Shown: one piece after another, positions 1 to 12,015 of the stretch
Layout of the letters: the number at the start of each line of letters is the position of its first letter
How positions within the stretch are numbered: the first letter of the stretch is position 1
NCBI GenBank assembly: GCA_020002185.1
Contig: CM034538.1
Coordinates: 68,329,183-68,393,182, forward strand
Length of the DNA: 64,000 bases
Direction: 5' to 3'
Origin: Paraescarpia echinospica
Lineage: Eukaryota; Annelida; Polychaeta; Sabellida; Siboglinidae
Program-made: the position numbers and the translations under genes
Notes under the pieces: model-generated
The model's input: only the letters and a program-made list of their open reading frames with translations
The model's database searches: none
What the model was told of the DNA's origin: nothing

Positions 1-260
1 AGCCATTTTACAAAATGGCCACCAGATCACATTTCTGCATGTCTTAGCAACTGCGTCACCTAGAACCATAAACTTGGTGTCAAAACAAGGGTTTTTGAGG
101 TCAAAGATTTCAAATATTTTGCATTTGACTGACAATTTTTTTTAAAGATGGCGGTCATCAAAACAAATTTCACAATATCTTGACAATTATGTCACACAGA
201 GCCATCATGTCTATGTAGAATTGTGGTCAGCAATTTCAAATATGTTATTACTTTTTCTTT

Positions 261-326
261 GGAGCGCCACTGAGCTCGGATTGTCTGAGGATATTGGCGC
301 GTAAGAAGTTATTTATTATTATTATC
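261..326 (+). mobile_element. L2-like LINE 3' tail, nested in the foldback arm
   Basis: The sequence has a 6-bp perfect stem, GCGCCA at 264-269 and TGGCGC at 295-300. It is followed by 'taagaagttat' and a TTA-rich microsatellite. The same order (stem, loop with 'gagct-gg-tt', GAAGTTAT, TTA repeat) closes the L2-like LINE on the minus strand at 44745-44815 and a decayed copy at 60640-60720. No coding part is present, so this is a severely 5'-truncated copy inside the left inverted arm. Confidence 0.55.
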
Positions 327-753
327 GCTATAACTAAAGAACTGCATCAACTAGAGCCACTACGTTGATGCAAAATATAGATTTTCAGGTGCGATGATTT
401 CAAATATATTACTTTTGACCTTTGCCGACATTCAAATATCCACCATTTTTTAAAGATGACCCCATTAAAGCTATTTGTCGCTATATCTAAACAACTACAT
501 CACCTAGAGCCATAATGTTGATGTCAAAATAGAGGTCTTCAGGTACAATGATTACAAATATGTTACTTTTTTACCTTCACCGACATTCAAATATCCACCA
601 TTTTAACAAGATGGCGCCTATTAGTGCTTAATATCCTTATAACATAAGAACTACATCACCTAGGGCCATAACACTGATGTCAAAGGTTTTCAGGCGCGAT
701 GATTTCAAATATGTTGCTGTTATCCTTCTCCGACTTTCATATTTCTTTCTACA

Positions 754-1340
754 TAACTGGGATTTCTAAACGTTTCACCCATCCTGCTCACATCCACTCC
801 CGGTCATCTGCGTATCAGAATGATTTATCTATGTCGATCACTATCACGAGACTTGTGCAGTCAAGTTTGCAGGCTAAGCCAAAACCCAGCACAACAACGT
901 CAGTGTTGACAGTTTTAATTACTTTTTCCCTATTCGACATTATCCACGGTGCTTAAAAGCATCCGAGTGGCAGCCTGTTTGTGTATACACTGTGACTGCC
1001 AGTCCAAGTTAGTAGCTTTGAGCACAGCACATCTTCTCCGCATGTGACCACCATCTTGCCAGGAAATGTTTAGGCAGTCACTCGTTCACATAGCAGTTGA
1101 AATAGTTTTGTCTTATTGTTTTGCATTCTAAGGAACTCTGACCAGTGTGCACTGTGCAGGTAACTTCTTTCTTCTGTATATGCCCACCCCTCTTTTCTTC
1201 CTTGTTGTGGCCTTGAGGCTGTAAGCTCTGCACACAGCAAAAATTAAGAAGGATTAAGGATTTTAAAGAGCGCAGTGCCGTCAATGACGACTATGTGTGC
1301 TTCCTTTAATATGGAAGCTGGCACAGTCATTGTGAGACAC
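754..1340. other. Internal foldback sequence, no gene recognised
   Basis: This is unique-looking sequence between the left arm and the MITE. A short open frame at 699-956 starts inside the arm repeat and resembles no family I know. I see no coding signal here. Confidence 0.4.
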
Positions 1341-1503
1341 CAGGGGCCGGTTTCATGAAGCGGCTAAGAATGTTCATAATGCTAGATGATTGTCTTAGTA
1401 AATGATATGATTTTTTAAATATAAGCGAACATAGGAGTTTACGTAAACATGTGACGTTAAGTAGTTGCGTAACTTTAAGTACGCTTCACGAAACCGGCCC
1501 CTG
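1341..1503. mobile_element. MITE with 20-bp-class terminal inverted repeats
   Basis: The element begins CAGGGGCCGGTTTCATGAAG and ends with a nearly exact reverse complement (CTTCACGAAACCGGCCCCTG), 163 bp in all. The inside is AT-rich and non-coding. Ends of the 'aggggccggtttca' type are familiar from abundant marine-invertebrate MITEs (ISL2EU-like is my guess). The target-site duplication is unclear because the inverted symmetry seems to extend a few bases beyond the ends. Confidence 0.8.
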
Positions 1504-2040
1504 GTCGTCTGGCTACTCAAGCCTTGTGGTGTTGTTGTCTGACCGTGACCGTGACTAATTATCATACCAGAAAAAGCATCGAGGTCAATTCTGCAATTAT
1601 GGCGAGACATAAAGTTGAAAACAACTTGCGGTCATTCAAAGACAACAACTGTTGTTGTGCATACATGTGAATATCATTTAATTTCTTAAGATATCGACTG
1701 AAGAAATACTACTTCTTCCTTGGGATTGTTTCATTGACTATTGTTGTGCAGACTACCATTTGTTTTCTATGAATTCTGCACTGGTGTTCTCCAACATTTT
1801 CCCACACCAGTATCCGAGAAAGGATTGACCACCTCCTTCACAGTCATGACCAGAGATCTGGCGGATGTGGCTGACATTCAGATCCTTTTGCATACCCCGG
1901 ATAGCGTTGATCAAACAAGTAAAAAAGAACAATAATTGTCATAAAATCTGTTGATACTGAGGTTGTTGTGCTAACTGTCAGCTTTACTCGTGGACTTGGC
2001 TGAGAAAGTCTTCTTGTAGCAACCGGTGTATAGAAATCAT

Positions 2041-2269
2041 TCCGACATGCCAGTGATTGGATGTGGGTGTGGTCATGACGTGTGAACCGACATGCCAGTG
2101 ATTGGATGTGGGTGTGGTCATGACGTGTGAACAGACATGCCAGTGATTGGATGTGGATGTGGTCATGACGTGTGAACCGACATGCCAGTGATTGGATGTG
2201 GATGTGGTCATGACGTGTGAACCGACATGCCAGTGATTGGATGTGGATGTGGTTATCACGTGTGAACCG
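2041..2269. repeat. Minisatellite, 45-bp unit, 5 copies
   Basis: Units start at 2043, 2088 and every 45 bp after that. They differ by single bases such as 'gggtgtgg' versus 'ggatgtgg'. Because 45 is divisible by three, the array leaves a frame open on the minus strand that encodes a 15-residue repeat (TSNHWHVGSHVMTT). I regard that frame as a by-product. Confidence 0.9.
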
Positions 2270-2877
2270 TTTACAAATCCTACTTGTGTATTAACGAGTG
2301 TAAGTATCACCACAAATCAATAAGACAAAGTTTGAAGTGACTTTGCTCGTGGACTCACACTGGGGAATATCTGGCGGTCACATGATGTACTGAAAATGGA
2401 GGATATGAAAGTCGGAGAAGGATAATAGCAACATATTTGAAATCGTCGCACCTGGAAACCTACATTTGGACATCAACATTATGGCACTAGGTGATGTAGT
2501 TCTATAGTTGTAGCAATAATTGGTTTTGATGGGTGCCATCTTTAAAAATGGCGGATATATGAATGTCGCCAAAGTTAATGTGTAACATATTTGAAATCGC
2601 TGACCACATTTCTACACATTAACAGACAAGATGACTCTATATGACATAGTTGCTAAGATATTGTGAAATTTGTTTTGACGACTACCATCTATAAAATTGG
2701 TGGATCTTAAAGTCAGAGAAGGTCAAATGTAAAATATTTGAAACCTTTGACCTCTAAAACCCATGCTTTGACACCAATATTATTGTTCTAGGTAAGATAT
2801 CCGGAAATGTGATTTGGTGGCCATTTTGTAAAATGGCTGCCATTTCTTTAAAAACAAAAAGTAAAATTGCCACCTAA

Positions 2878-3156
2878 GATTTTCTGTTGACTGAGACATT
2901 GTAGATGACATTCATGCAAACAAATTGCTTTTGGCAAGCAAATTGCACGGGATCCAAATTTAGGTACATCGTAAACTGGATTATATTTATTATATATTGT
3001 TTCTGAGCTCACTGTCCATTGGCAGAAGTTCTTTGTTAATTCTTCCAGGTATCTTCTGTTTCCTACTTCAAGGTCTCATTGTCTCAGATTTTCTGTTGAC
3101 TGAGACACTGTAGATGAAATTCGTGCAAAAAATTGCTTTTGCCAAGCAAATTGCAC
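2878..3156 (+). repeat. Direct repeat pair of about 70 bp
   Basis: Positions 2878-2948 and 3087-3156 are about 90% identical ('gattttctgttgactgagac' through 'caagcaaattgcac'). About 140 bp of unrelated sequence separates them. The origin is not known; they could be two solitary copies of a short repeat or a local duplication just outside the foldback element. Confidence 0.75.
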
Positions 3157-3510
3157 CGGAAGAAATGGTACACCTTACTAATAAGAAAACACTGACACAC
3201 AGGGGCTATCTATGCGAAAGAATTATTACACATTAAGACAGGGAAAGAGCAAAGTTGTATCGTAAATAACGGAACGTAATATAACCAATGTTGTAATAAG
3301 TTGCTACACTTTTTGTAGGTCCACCACAAGGACATTCCTCTGCCACATGGCAAAAAACAATACGTTAATATCAAAGGGTATAAACAAACTGAATAACTTA
3401 CAATACATACATGCATGCACAGACAGACTGGGATGAGTGTGAACAAGTAGGGTTATTCATAGACAATCACCCCTTGATGGGTTAAGGGTTGTCAAAAATA
3501 GTTACAACCT

Positions 3511-4666
3511 AATTATGGTGAATACCTCACGTGTGATCAGTTAGGCTTGAATCAGTTAATTATGGTGAATACATCACATGTGATCAGTTACGCTTGAATC
3601 AGTTAATTATGGTGAATACATCACATGTGATCAGTTAGGCTTGAATCAGTTAATTATGGTGAATACATCACATGTGATCAGTTAGGCTTGAATCAGTTAA
3701 TTATGGTGAATACATCACATGTGATCAGTTAGGCTTGAATCAGTTAATTATGGTGAATACATCACATGTGATCAGTTAGGCTTGAATCAGTTAATTATGG
3801 TGAATACATCACATGTGATCAGTTAGGCTTGAATCAGTTAATTATGGTGAATACATCACATGTGATCAGTTAGGCTTGAATCAGTTAATTATGGTGAATA
3901 CATCACATGTGATCAGTTAGGCTTGAATCAGTTAATTATGGTGAATACATCACATGTGATCAGTTAGGCTTGAATCAGTTAATTATGGTGAATACATCAC
4001 ATGTGATCAGTTAGGCTTGAATCAGTTAATTATGGTGAATACATCACATGTGATCAGTTACGCTTGAATCAGTTAATTATGGTGAATACATCACATGTGA
4101 TCAGTTAGGCTTGAATCAGTTAATTATGGTGAATACATCACATGTGATCAGTTAGGCTTGAATCAGTTAATTATGGTGAATACATCACATGTGATCAGTT
4201 AGGCTTGAATCAGTTAATTATGGTGAATACATCACATGTGATCAGTTAGGCTTGTTAATCAGTGTGAATTAGGCTTGAATCAGTTAATTATGGTGAATAC
4301 ATCACATGTGATCAGTTAGGCTTGAATCAGTTAATTATGGTGAATACATCACATGTGATCAGTTAGGCTTGAATCAGTTAATTATGGTGAATACATCACA
4401 TGTGATCAGTTAGGCTTGAATCAGTTAATTATGGTGAATACATCACATGTGATCAGTTAGGCTTGAATCAGTTAATTATGGTGAATACATCACATGTGAT
4501 CAGTTAGGCTTGAATCAGTTAATTATGGTGAATACATCACATGTGATCAGTTAGGCTTGAATCAGTTAATTATGGTGAATACATCACGTGTGATCAGTTA
4601 GGCTTAAAACAGTTAATTATGGTAAATACATCACATGTGATCAGGTAGGCTTGAATCAGTTAATTA
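3511..4666. repeat. Satellite-like array, 47-bp unit, about 24 copies
   Basis: Units are almost identical over 1.15 kb. Only the first and last few copies carry scattered changes, and one 20-25 bp disruption occurs near 4250-4280. Each unit holds the perfect 12-bp palindrome ATCACATGTGAT (an E-box, CACATGTG), immediately overlapped by TGATCA, then 'gttaggcttgaatcagtt' and 'aattatggtgaataca'. The strong homogeneity suggests recent expansion or gene conversion. Confidence 0.95.
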
Positions 4667-4920
4667 GTGAGTCTTAAATCACAAAAGTTAACACCAGGTT
4701 ATTTCATGCAGACAATTCAAAATGTTTAATTAAAACGTCCAATTACAGTGCCCGCATCAAGAGATATCTGTGGTCCACACAAGGACAGTGAAGTATCACT
4801 TCAGTGACCAGTCACCCAGAAGGCAGACAGGAGGGCGTGCAGAAGCAACATTAATAAAATAGCTAGATGTTTGAATAAGCAACTGGTTTTCTTTTCCTTT
4901 GTTTGTGGTTTTTGGCCATC

Positions 4921-4990
4921 TTGTTACACCCTGTTACATCCTGTTACATCTTGTTACATCTTGTTACATATTGTTACATCTTGTTACATC
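4921..4990. repeat. Short tandem array, 10-bp unit, 7 copies
   Basis: The unit TTGTTACATC repeats exactly every 10 bp, with a few changes such as ACACC and CTGTT at the left edge. Confidence 0.9.
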
Positions 4991-6990
4991 TAATTAAAAT
5001 AAAGAAGACCAAATAGAAGCTATTAAAACAACAAGTTTATTAAATATTATAAATTCTACAAAATTATAAAGTTGACTCAAATACTAAAATTCACCTTTTA
5101 TGAGATTTCTTAGAAAGATCACATGTTTGCATCATATTTGTGAGTCAAGATTTCAGTGTCTTGGATTATCCCCTGTTGCCTAAGTGATGCATGTTAAACA
5201 AATTAACAAGGCAGTGGGGTATTCCACTCTTTCTAGATCTTAAATTTACATAAACATCCACTTTCCCAACTACTTAAATAGAACACTTGGAAACACATCT
5301 TGTATTACCATGGATGTCTGTGGACAACTGTGAAGAGAGATATATGCAACTAATGATGAGACGTGGCAGGAACATGAGCTGTCCTTGATCACATAACAAA
5401 CACAACGATTTGGCTACTATAGTCAAGATGCAATGAAATGAACCAGCTGCCAGAGTTTAGAACATAAACACATGTTGATCAAAGCAAGAGGGTGGCCACG
5501 AACACAGTGGATTGCTGGTGCCACAGGGACAAAAAGAATTCACAACATCACACCTGCCCAGGTCCCCCACCTTGATGCTGAATGAAGGCTAAATGTCACC
5601 AAGACACTTCCTGTCAATGGCAGATAGACACAAGTAAAAAATAAGCACATAAACAAACCTAAAATTATGTATCACTTGTATTTCCACTGTATTTCCACTG
5701 TATTTCCACTGTAATTTTATTTCTTGATAATCAAATGATAGTCAAATGATTTTTGGCAAATCTAGAATTATATTTGTTGGAACCACGTTTATTATCTTCC
5801 ACCAGGTACAAGCAACAGTAAGTGATGGTGATAACAAGCCATATGCCTTCAGAGAGACATCCAATATACAAGCCGTCAAGATAATTAATTACTCATGGTT
5901 CCAGATTTCTTTGCAAATTCCGCAGACAATTCCACATTAAACAAAGACGCCCTTCAAGCAGTCAATTATCATGCCTTACATTACCCAACTATGTGGTGAA
6001 GGGAATCGCAGGTGTCCTGTCTAGTTAATTATAACCTTCTCAACAGAGGCTCCCTCTATGACTACAAGAAGACAAGACTGGACCCACCTATCCGTGTCAT
6101 TGGCCAACAAAGACAAATGAGTGGAGCTGCTGAGAACAAGGGACTAGACACTTAGACTCCCACGCCCACGCCTTTGAAGTCTAAACCAAACTCAGCAGAG
6201 ACGAACAACAACGACAACAACGACCACAAATCACGACTTCAAATAGCCGCGGTGACGTCCGATGACAGCTACAGTGTTCACAATGATATATTCACATGAT
6301 ATATCAAAGTTCTCAACCAGCGTTAGACTAAAAAAGCCATCATCATCGCAAGGAACACAGGTGTAAAAACACCATAGCGTGACCAGTGGACAATCGCGGC
6401 TACAGTTATCTATCGCCAATATATTATTCTCAATTTAACTTTCTTTGTGGTTTATGTTAATAAAGTTTGGTAAAACTAAACACATCATAGTGCAAAGTTT
6501 GAAGCTGTATAACCGAGTCAGGCAGACGTCTTGAAATATGGTATTTGACAATATCTTTAATAACAAAGTGAGTGACCCCCCATGCATTTATATGTGAATC
6601 CGTTTTCTTTGAGAATACACCTGGAAATGTACTATTTTGGCGGCCATCACAAAGACACAGCAGTTCAGACCATGAAGTACATTTTGGCGGTATGAGCACC
6701 AGGTTAAAGTGCAACATTTCAGTTTATAATGATACCAGCTGCAAGCTGACCAGTGTAACGAATCCATGTAAGTAAATCGGTTGTTCAGTTGTTGGAGACT
6801 GAATTGACCCACCAGAAGAATTTAAAGTTTTGAGAAAACAACACTTTTTCTGATGACATACATATCTTTGGAGCAACAGAAATAGAACCATTTGAACTCT
6901 GAAACAAATCTTGAAACTAGAACAAAGGTATAATGATACAGAAATGAGCTCAGAGAAAAGGGTGAAATAATGGTAAAGCAAGACGCAAAA
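4991..6990. other. Non-coding stretch
   Basis: There is no recognisable gene. A small 11-bp tandem repeat (tgtatttccac, 3 copies) lies at 5678-5713. Open frames here are under 90 codons and show no family resemblance. Around 6160-6420 the composition is richer in CpG and mixed, but I see no exon signal that I would defend. Confidence 0.5.
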
Positions 6991-7774
6991 GTATAATGAT
7001 GAACACGTTGTTGAAGTAAAATGATGAACACGTTGTTGAAGTAAAATGATGAACATGTTGTTGAAGTATAATGATGAACACATTGTTGAAGTAAAATGAT
7101 GAACACGTTGTTGAAGTAAAATGATGAACACGTTGTTGAAGTATAATGATGAACGCGTTGTTGAAGTATAATGATGAACGCGTTGTTGAAGTAAAATTAT
7201 GAACACGTTGTTGAAGTATAATGATGAACGCGTTGTTGAAGTAAAATTATGAACACGTTGTTGAAGTATAATGATGAACACGTTGTTGAAGTATAATGAT
7301 GAACACGTTGTTGAAGTATAATGATGAACACGTTGTTGAAGTATAAAGATGAACATGTTGTTGAAGTATAATGATGAACACGTTGTTGAAGTATAAAGAT
7401 GAACACGTTGTTGAAGTATAATGATGAACACGTTGTTGAAGTATAAAGATGAACACGTTGTTGAAGTAAAATGATGAACACGTTGTTGAAGTATAATGAT
7501 GAACACGTTGTTGAAGTATAATGATGAACACGTTGTTGAAGTATAATGATGAACACGTTGTTGAAGTAAAATGATGAACACTTTGTTGAAGTATAATGAT
7601 GAACACGTTGTTGAAGTATAATGATGAACATGTTGTTGAAGTATAATGATGAAAACGTTGTTGAAGTAAAATGATGAACACGTTGTTGAAGTATAATGAT
7701 GAACACGTTGTTGAAGTATAATGATGAACACGTTGTTGAAGTATAATGATGAACACGTTGTTGAAGTAAAATGC
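6991..7774. repeat. Minisatellite, 25-bp unit, about 31 copies
   Basis: Units of the form 'gtataatgatgaacacg' plus 'ttgttgaa' repeat every 25 bp; exactly 30 periods separate 6991 and 7741. Variation is concentrated at two sites: gtaTaatg or gtaAaatg, and aacACg, aacGCg or aacATg. Since 25 mod 3 is 1, all three minus-strand frames stay open over the array, which produces long spurious reading frames. Confidence 0.95.
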
Positions 7775-8094
7775 GTTATCAGCTCGTCTGAAGGAAGCTC
7801 CACCAAGGAAATAAAAGCAAGAAGTTGTCTAGCAACATCAACAAAAACATGACTACAGCAACCAAGATGAAGCTGTTTGACAGGCTGTTTTAACATACAG
7901 CTATGAATGCTGAATCTTCCAGAGAGAGAGACGACTGTAAGCTTATGAGATTAAATGTCTTTGGATGTCTCCAAAAATATCCTACAACCAATGCATTTGA
8001 AATCAAACCATCAAAGACATGGTAGGATCTCCCAACGAGTGTAGGATACAGTTAAAAGAAGACAATTACATTGGTATCACCACAGCAGCTTTGC

Positions 8095-8215
8095 TGAAGA
8101 CATTCTAATGTGAAAGGACGAAGACCCGAGAAAGACCAAGACAAATGTGGCTGAGTGACATCAAAGAATGGACTTTTCATCATTCAACAAATGTTTTGAT
8201 AAAGATATCTTCGCA
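8095..8215 (+). pseudogene. LINE reverse-transcriptase C-terminal relic (possible)
   Basis: A plus-strand frame reads RERPRQMWLSDIKEWT. This resembles the 'RGRPKkrWlDnIKEWtG' tail found after the reverse-transcriptase domain of many non-LTR retrotransposons. Only about 35 codons can be followed and no 3' structure is visible. It lies just before the 38-bp array. The identification rests on one short motif, so it is tentative. Confidence 0.35.
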
Positions 8216-8267
8216 CAACTTTATTTAAAATTACGCTCCATTTTTCACAGCATTCTAATAAAGAAAC

Positions 8268-8643
8268 ATGACCAGCAGGCCCTGGCAGGACACAGATGAG
8301 TGCTGACCACCAGCAGACCCTGGCAGGACACAGATGAGTGCTGACCACCAGCAGGCCCTGGCAGGACACATATGAGTGCTGACCACCGGCAGGCACTGGC
8401 AGGACACAGATGAGTACTGACCACCAGCAGGCCCTGGCAGGACACAGATGAATGCTGACCACCAGCAGGCCCTGGCAGGACACATATGAGTGCTGACCAC
8501 CAGCAGGCACTGGCAGGACACAGATGAGTACTGACCACCAGCAGGCCCTGGCAGGACACAGATGAATGCTGACCACCAGCAGGCGAGACCCTGGCAGGAC
8601 AGAAATGAGTGCTGACTACCAGCAGGCGAGACCCTGGCAGAAG
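8268..8643. repeat. Minisatellite, 38-bp unit, about 9-10 copies
   Basis: The units contain 'gaccaccagcaggccctggc' and 'aggacacagatgagtgct'. The last two copies carry a short insertion (caggCGAGAccctgg). As 38 mod 3 is 2, all minus frames remain open across part of the array, encoding Cys/Trp-rich repeats that I do not regard as protein. Confidence 0.95.
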
Positions 8644-10035
8644 AAAGAGGAGACAATGGATGGATCGTCTCTGAGAGGCTCTTCATGGGCAAACAGCAGG
8701 TCACTTGACATCTGAGTTATGTGTGCTGTGCTGTGCGTGGTCGCACTGAAGTGGTCACTTCTAAATCACAGATTGCACTACTTATCACCGTTGTACACGC
8801 CGGTGGTGTGGGCAGGAGTGGGCTCTCAATGCACACCGGTCATTGTTCAGCGGCGGCGCGGCGGCACACAAGTGTGGTGTTGAGATAACGACAGGCGGCT
8901 GATGCAGGCGTTGACCACTGAGACATGACACATCAATCGAGACTCGGAAGCAGAGAAGTCATCCATACTCGCATCACTTAGTGCAACGACACACAGAATC
9001 AGCCCCGGTGTAGAATCGCACACACATAACAAGAGAATCACGGGGCAGCGCAATCACGGACGGCATTAAAACTACTGGTCAATGGTCAGAGATATGTGAT
9101 AAGATAAACGGGAAGTACAAAGGATATGACAGGTCACTGGTCAAAGATAGAATCAATCAATTCACTTTATTGTCCTAGGAAGGATATTTGTTTTACATCT
9201 CATGATCTCATAAAATATAATGTGAAAAACATACATGTTAGATGTGCATATACACGTATGTAAAGTATAAATCTAATCAAAGCAGAGCACAGTTATCAAT
9301 ATCACTGGTTCAACATTCTGATCGCCGTAGGCACAAAGCTCTTGTTGTACAGAACTTTCTTGCATTTCAAGCACCAAAACCTCCAACCAGATGGAAGAAC
9401 ATAGAGATGAGATACACAGGAAATAAAAAAGGTCTTGCTTGCATCTGAATTTAGCATAACGGTGAATAGACTGGATGGCAGACCTGGTTTAATTTACTTA
9501 TGTGTTGTTAGTTTGTAGATCTACACATTATTTAATGTAAAACTAGTTTGTTTTACTTATTTTCCTTCATTTCAAACATGTCCACTTTTGTGGTGGAGAA
9601 GTCTTCTGAAACAGTGAAACTGCATACACCGTGTAGTCTTCTGGAGTTAGGAATCAGGAAATGTCTGTCCCATTTACATCATTTATGTACAAAAATATTG
9701 ATTATAATTTCAGTTATACTATAAGTCTCCATAACAAATATTTGATGAAGATTATATAAATTTGAGCAGTTGTTTGCAATGCTATGCATGTTTTCTACTA
9801 AAACAATAGAGCAGAGAAATCATGCAGGAATAGAAACGGAGAAGAATCTTCTGGAGCAGTGGTGGTGGATGGACAACTGGAGTAGTTCAGCAGAAGTTCT
9901 CTTGGAGCAATGACCAGAAAAACCCTACTGTAACAGTGATGTTGTAGAGCAGCATGGAGCCCAAATCCTGGAGGAGTGATGGAGAGAATTCTTCCGGAGT
10001 CAAAGAAGTGGAAACTTTTGCAGAAATGATGAAGC
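8644..10035. other. Non-coding stretch
   Basis: No gene is recognised. 8700-9070 is richer in CpG, with 'cggcggcgcggcgg' near 8850. 9150-9240 has the feel of a repeat tail ('tcaattcactttattgtcct') that I cannot place. From about 9840, degenerate copies of the following 47-bp array ('ggagcag') begin to appear. Confidence 0.5.
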
Positions 10036-10605
10036 AGAACCCACTGGAGCAGACAAAACCTCCCAACATCACCGGGAAGGAAAACCTCCTGGAGCAGACA
10101 AAGAACCTCCCAACATCAACAGGAAGGAAACCTCTTGGAGCAGACAAAACCTCCCAACATGACCGGGAAGGAAAACCTCCTGGAGCAGACATAGAACCTC
10201 CCAACATCACCAGGAAGGAAAACCTCCTGGAGCAGACATAGAACCTCCCAACATCACCAGGAAGGAAAACCTCCTGGAGCAGACATAGAAACTCCCAACA
10301 TCATCAGGAATTAAACCTCTCGGAGCAGACAAAACCTCCCAACATCACCGTGAATAAAAACCTCCTGGAGCAGACACAGAACCTCCCAACATCACCAGGA
10401 AGGAAAGATGTAGAACCTCCTAACATCACCGGGAAAGAAAACCTCTCGGAGCAGACAAAACCTCTCAACATCACTGAGAATGAAAACCTCCCGGAGCAGA
10501 CATACAACCTCCCAACATCATTGGGAAGGAAACCTCCTAGAGCAAACATAGAACCTCCCAAAATAACTGGGAAGGAAAACCTCCCGGAGCAGAAGGAAGC
10601 ATCCT
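10036..10605. repeat. Minisatellite, about 47-bp unit, about 12 copies
   Basis: The core is 'ctcctggagcagacatagaa' followed by 'cctcccaacatcacc' and 'aggaaggaaaac'. Unit length varies from about 44 to 49 bp and one copy is shortened near 10405. Divergence is higher than in the 47-bp satellite at 3.5 kb, and the two sequences are unrelated. Confidence 0.9.
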
Positions 10606-10689
10606 AGAGCCACAGTGAGCCTGGTGTTGTGGAGCTGATAGAGCAGGTCTGGCAGAGATAACTGAGACAGAGGCGGCGGCATGAGGCGG

Positions 10690-10965
10690 AAAATACAATG
10701 CAAATCAAGTCCATTACTGGGTGCGTCGTTTGCCATACATCCTGTGTGCAGTGGAGCTGACGTTCTCGCCCGTCGACCCGCATACCAATGGCGCACGCAA
10801 ATGGAACACGGTGGCAAGCAACATTGCCATAAACAAAAGAAATCAGGCAAATGTGCCAAGTCCCCGACATGTTATACCCGCCATCTAATCACGCCGTGCA
10901 AATTAGCATATTGGTAATTGGTGCGTACGGTTTCCTCCAATTATTGGATTATAGTTCGAAATTAA
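10690..10965. promoter_or_regulatory. Candidate enhancer: dense developmental TF motifs
   Basis: Within 275 bp I see a perfect POU octamer ATGCAAAT (10698-10705), a Fox-like TAAACA and a Sox-like AACAAAAG (10830-10839), CTAATC and GGATTA (Otx/bicoid type), TGCAAATTAGCAT, and TAATTG/CAATTA homeodomain sites. Local composition is balanced and non-repetitive, unlike its surroundings. If the trachealess/NPAS gene extends leftward, this would be intronic. Motif presence is seen; function is inferred. Confidence 0.3.
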
Positions 10966-11667
10966 ATTTCACGTCAAACTATTACCGCCGGATAGAGTGA
11001 ACCTTTCATCTCGTCGCGAAATGGAATAATATCATTTGTTCTGAGCGAATGCAATTTGCTGGTTCAAGTGGGAAGACGAGGCAATATTTAAAATGGTGTA
11101 ATGGATATGCTTTCAGTGCGCAAACATATTATTTCTGTTAGTTTGTCCGATTCTGCGGCAGGAACTGTAATTGTGTTCGGATGCATATGATAATTGAAGA
11201 CAACACCTGTTATTTTTCTCTACAATTTTATAAGTTGATATTTCAACTTTGCTCCGTAACTGGCTGGATTTTATTATACGTCTTGGATTTATTTCGACAG
11301 TTTTTGTCAGCTTAATTTTGAAATATATGAAATATAAATTAAAGAACAACAGCAGTTTGTGCACCATAAAATAAATTGCAATCCTGAGCAAGTATAAAAA
11401 CTTTACTCTCAAACCTATTTCACTATTTTAAAGTAACTGAATATCATTTAATAAGAATGCATCCAATTTGTAAAAGACTTACAGATGTAACAAAAAAGTA
11501 TATAGTTCTAATTTGTTAAACATTCTGTTGGTGCACTGAAGTATTTGCCAGGTAATATTAGAGTAATATTCATTTATATTCAATGTGATAGTTATATGAA
11601 AATGTTACACAATAACTTCCGCTGACATCAAGGTTGACTTAGTAACCTTAGTAACTCAGGATTTTTA

Positions 11668-12015
11668 ACAAGATTTAACAAGATTGCCATCCAGAAAATT
11701 AACTCTACATGGCAGGTGGACAAGGAAGCCTTTTGGCTTATTGAGAGTCCAACACTTTTTATACATGTATCCCACCCTTTTAAGGTATGTGTCAATTTTA
11801 TTTTAAAACATATTCACGCTACTAGCACCAACACAATCAACATATAATCTGTTCCATTCATTTACAATCTTTTGTGAGAATGAGAACTTTCTTAATCTAA
11901 TCTACACTGCTCCTTTGCTAATGTAACTTAATGTCCTCTGGTCCTTCTATCTTTCTTAACTGAGAAAAAAATATTTCTATCAATATTTTCATAATCATTC
12001 AATATTTTAAACACT
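11668..12015 (-). mobile_element. CR1-like LINE 3' end, 5'-truncated
   Basis: Read on the minus strand this is the last part of a reverse-transcriptase ORF. It carries the tail pattern 'FSQ...NEWN...ASSVNMFKNK', then a 3' region with an inverted repeat (11686-11713) and short AATCTTGTTAA repeats at the very end. It aligns base for base with 25436-25790 and 63465-63830. Truncation on the 5' side is at about 12015. In this copy the hairpin stem is partly decayed (tacatggc versus gccatcc). Confidence 0.85.

Larger units (their letters stand above)
1..2845. mobile_element. Foldback-like element with long inverted arms
   Basis: The left arm (about 1-753) and the right arm (about 2365-2845) are inverted copies. 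The window opens with a CCATTTTACAAAATGG motif, and the same motif closes the right arm near 2820-2840 in reverse. Each arm is built of loosely repeated units of roughly 180 bp containing an AAATATGTT motif, a 'tccaccatttt-aagatggc' motif and an 'actacatcacctag' motif. No transposase is visible between the arms, so this is probably a non-autonomous foldback or long-TIR DNA element. The middle holds a MITE and a minisatellite, and the left arm is interrupted by a LINE tail. The left edge may lie before the window. The inverted arrangement is seen; the class is inferred. Confidence 0.6.

Noticed and set aside
1984..2313. 109-codon frame with 15-residue repeats
   Set aside because: The 45-bp unit keeps the frame by length alone. 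There is no signal peptide, domain or exon evidence.
3511..4666. CRISPR-like regular repetition
   Set aside because: Units are contiguous with no unique spacers, and the genome context is eukaryotic. The same applies to the 61-bp array.
6724..7896. 390-codon minus-strand open frame with FNNVFIIILQQ-type repeats
   Set aside because: It is produced by the 25-bp minisatellite, which stays open in all three minus frames. Codons outside the array show no domain.
8184..8704. Cys/Trp-rich repetitive minus-strand frames
   Set aside because: They are translations of the 38-bp array in several frames at once, so there is no selective frame.
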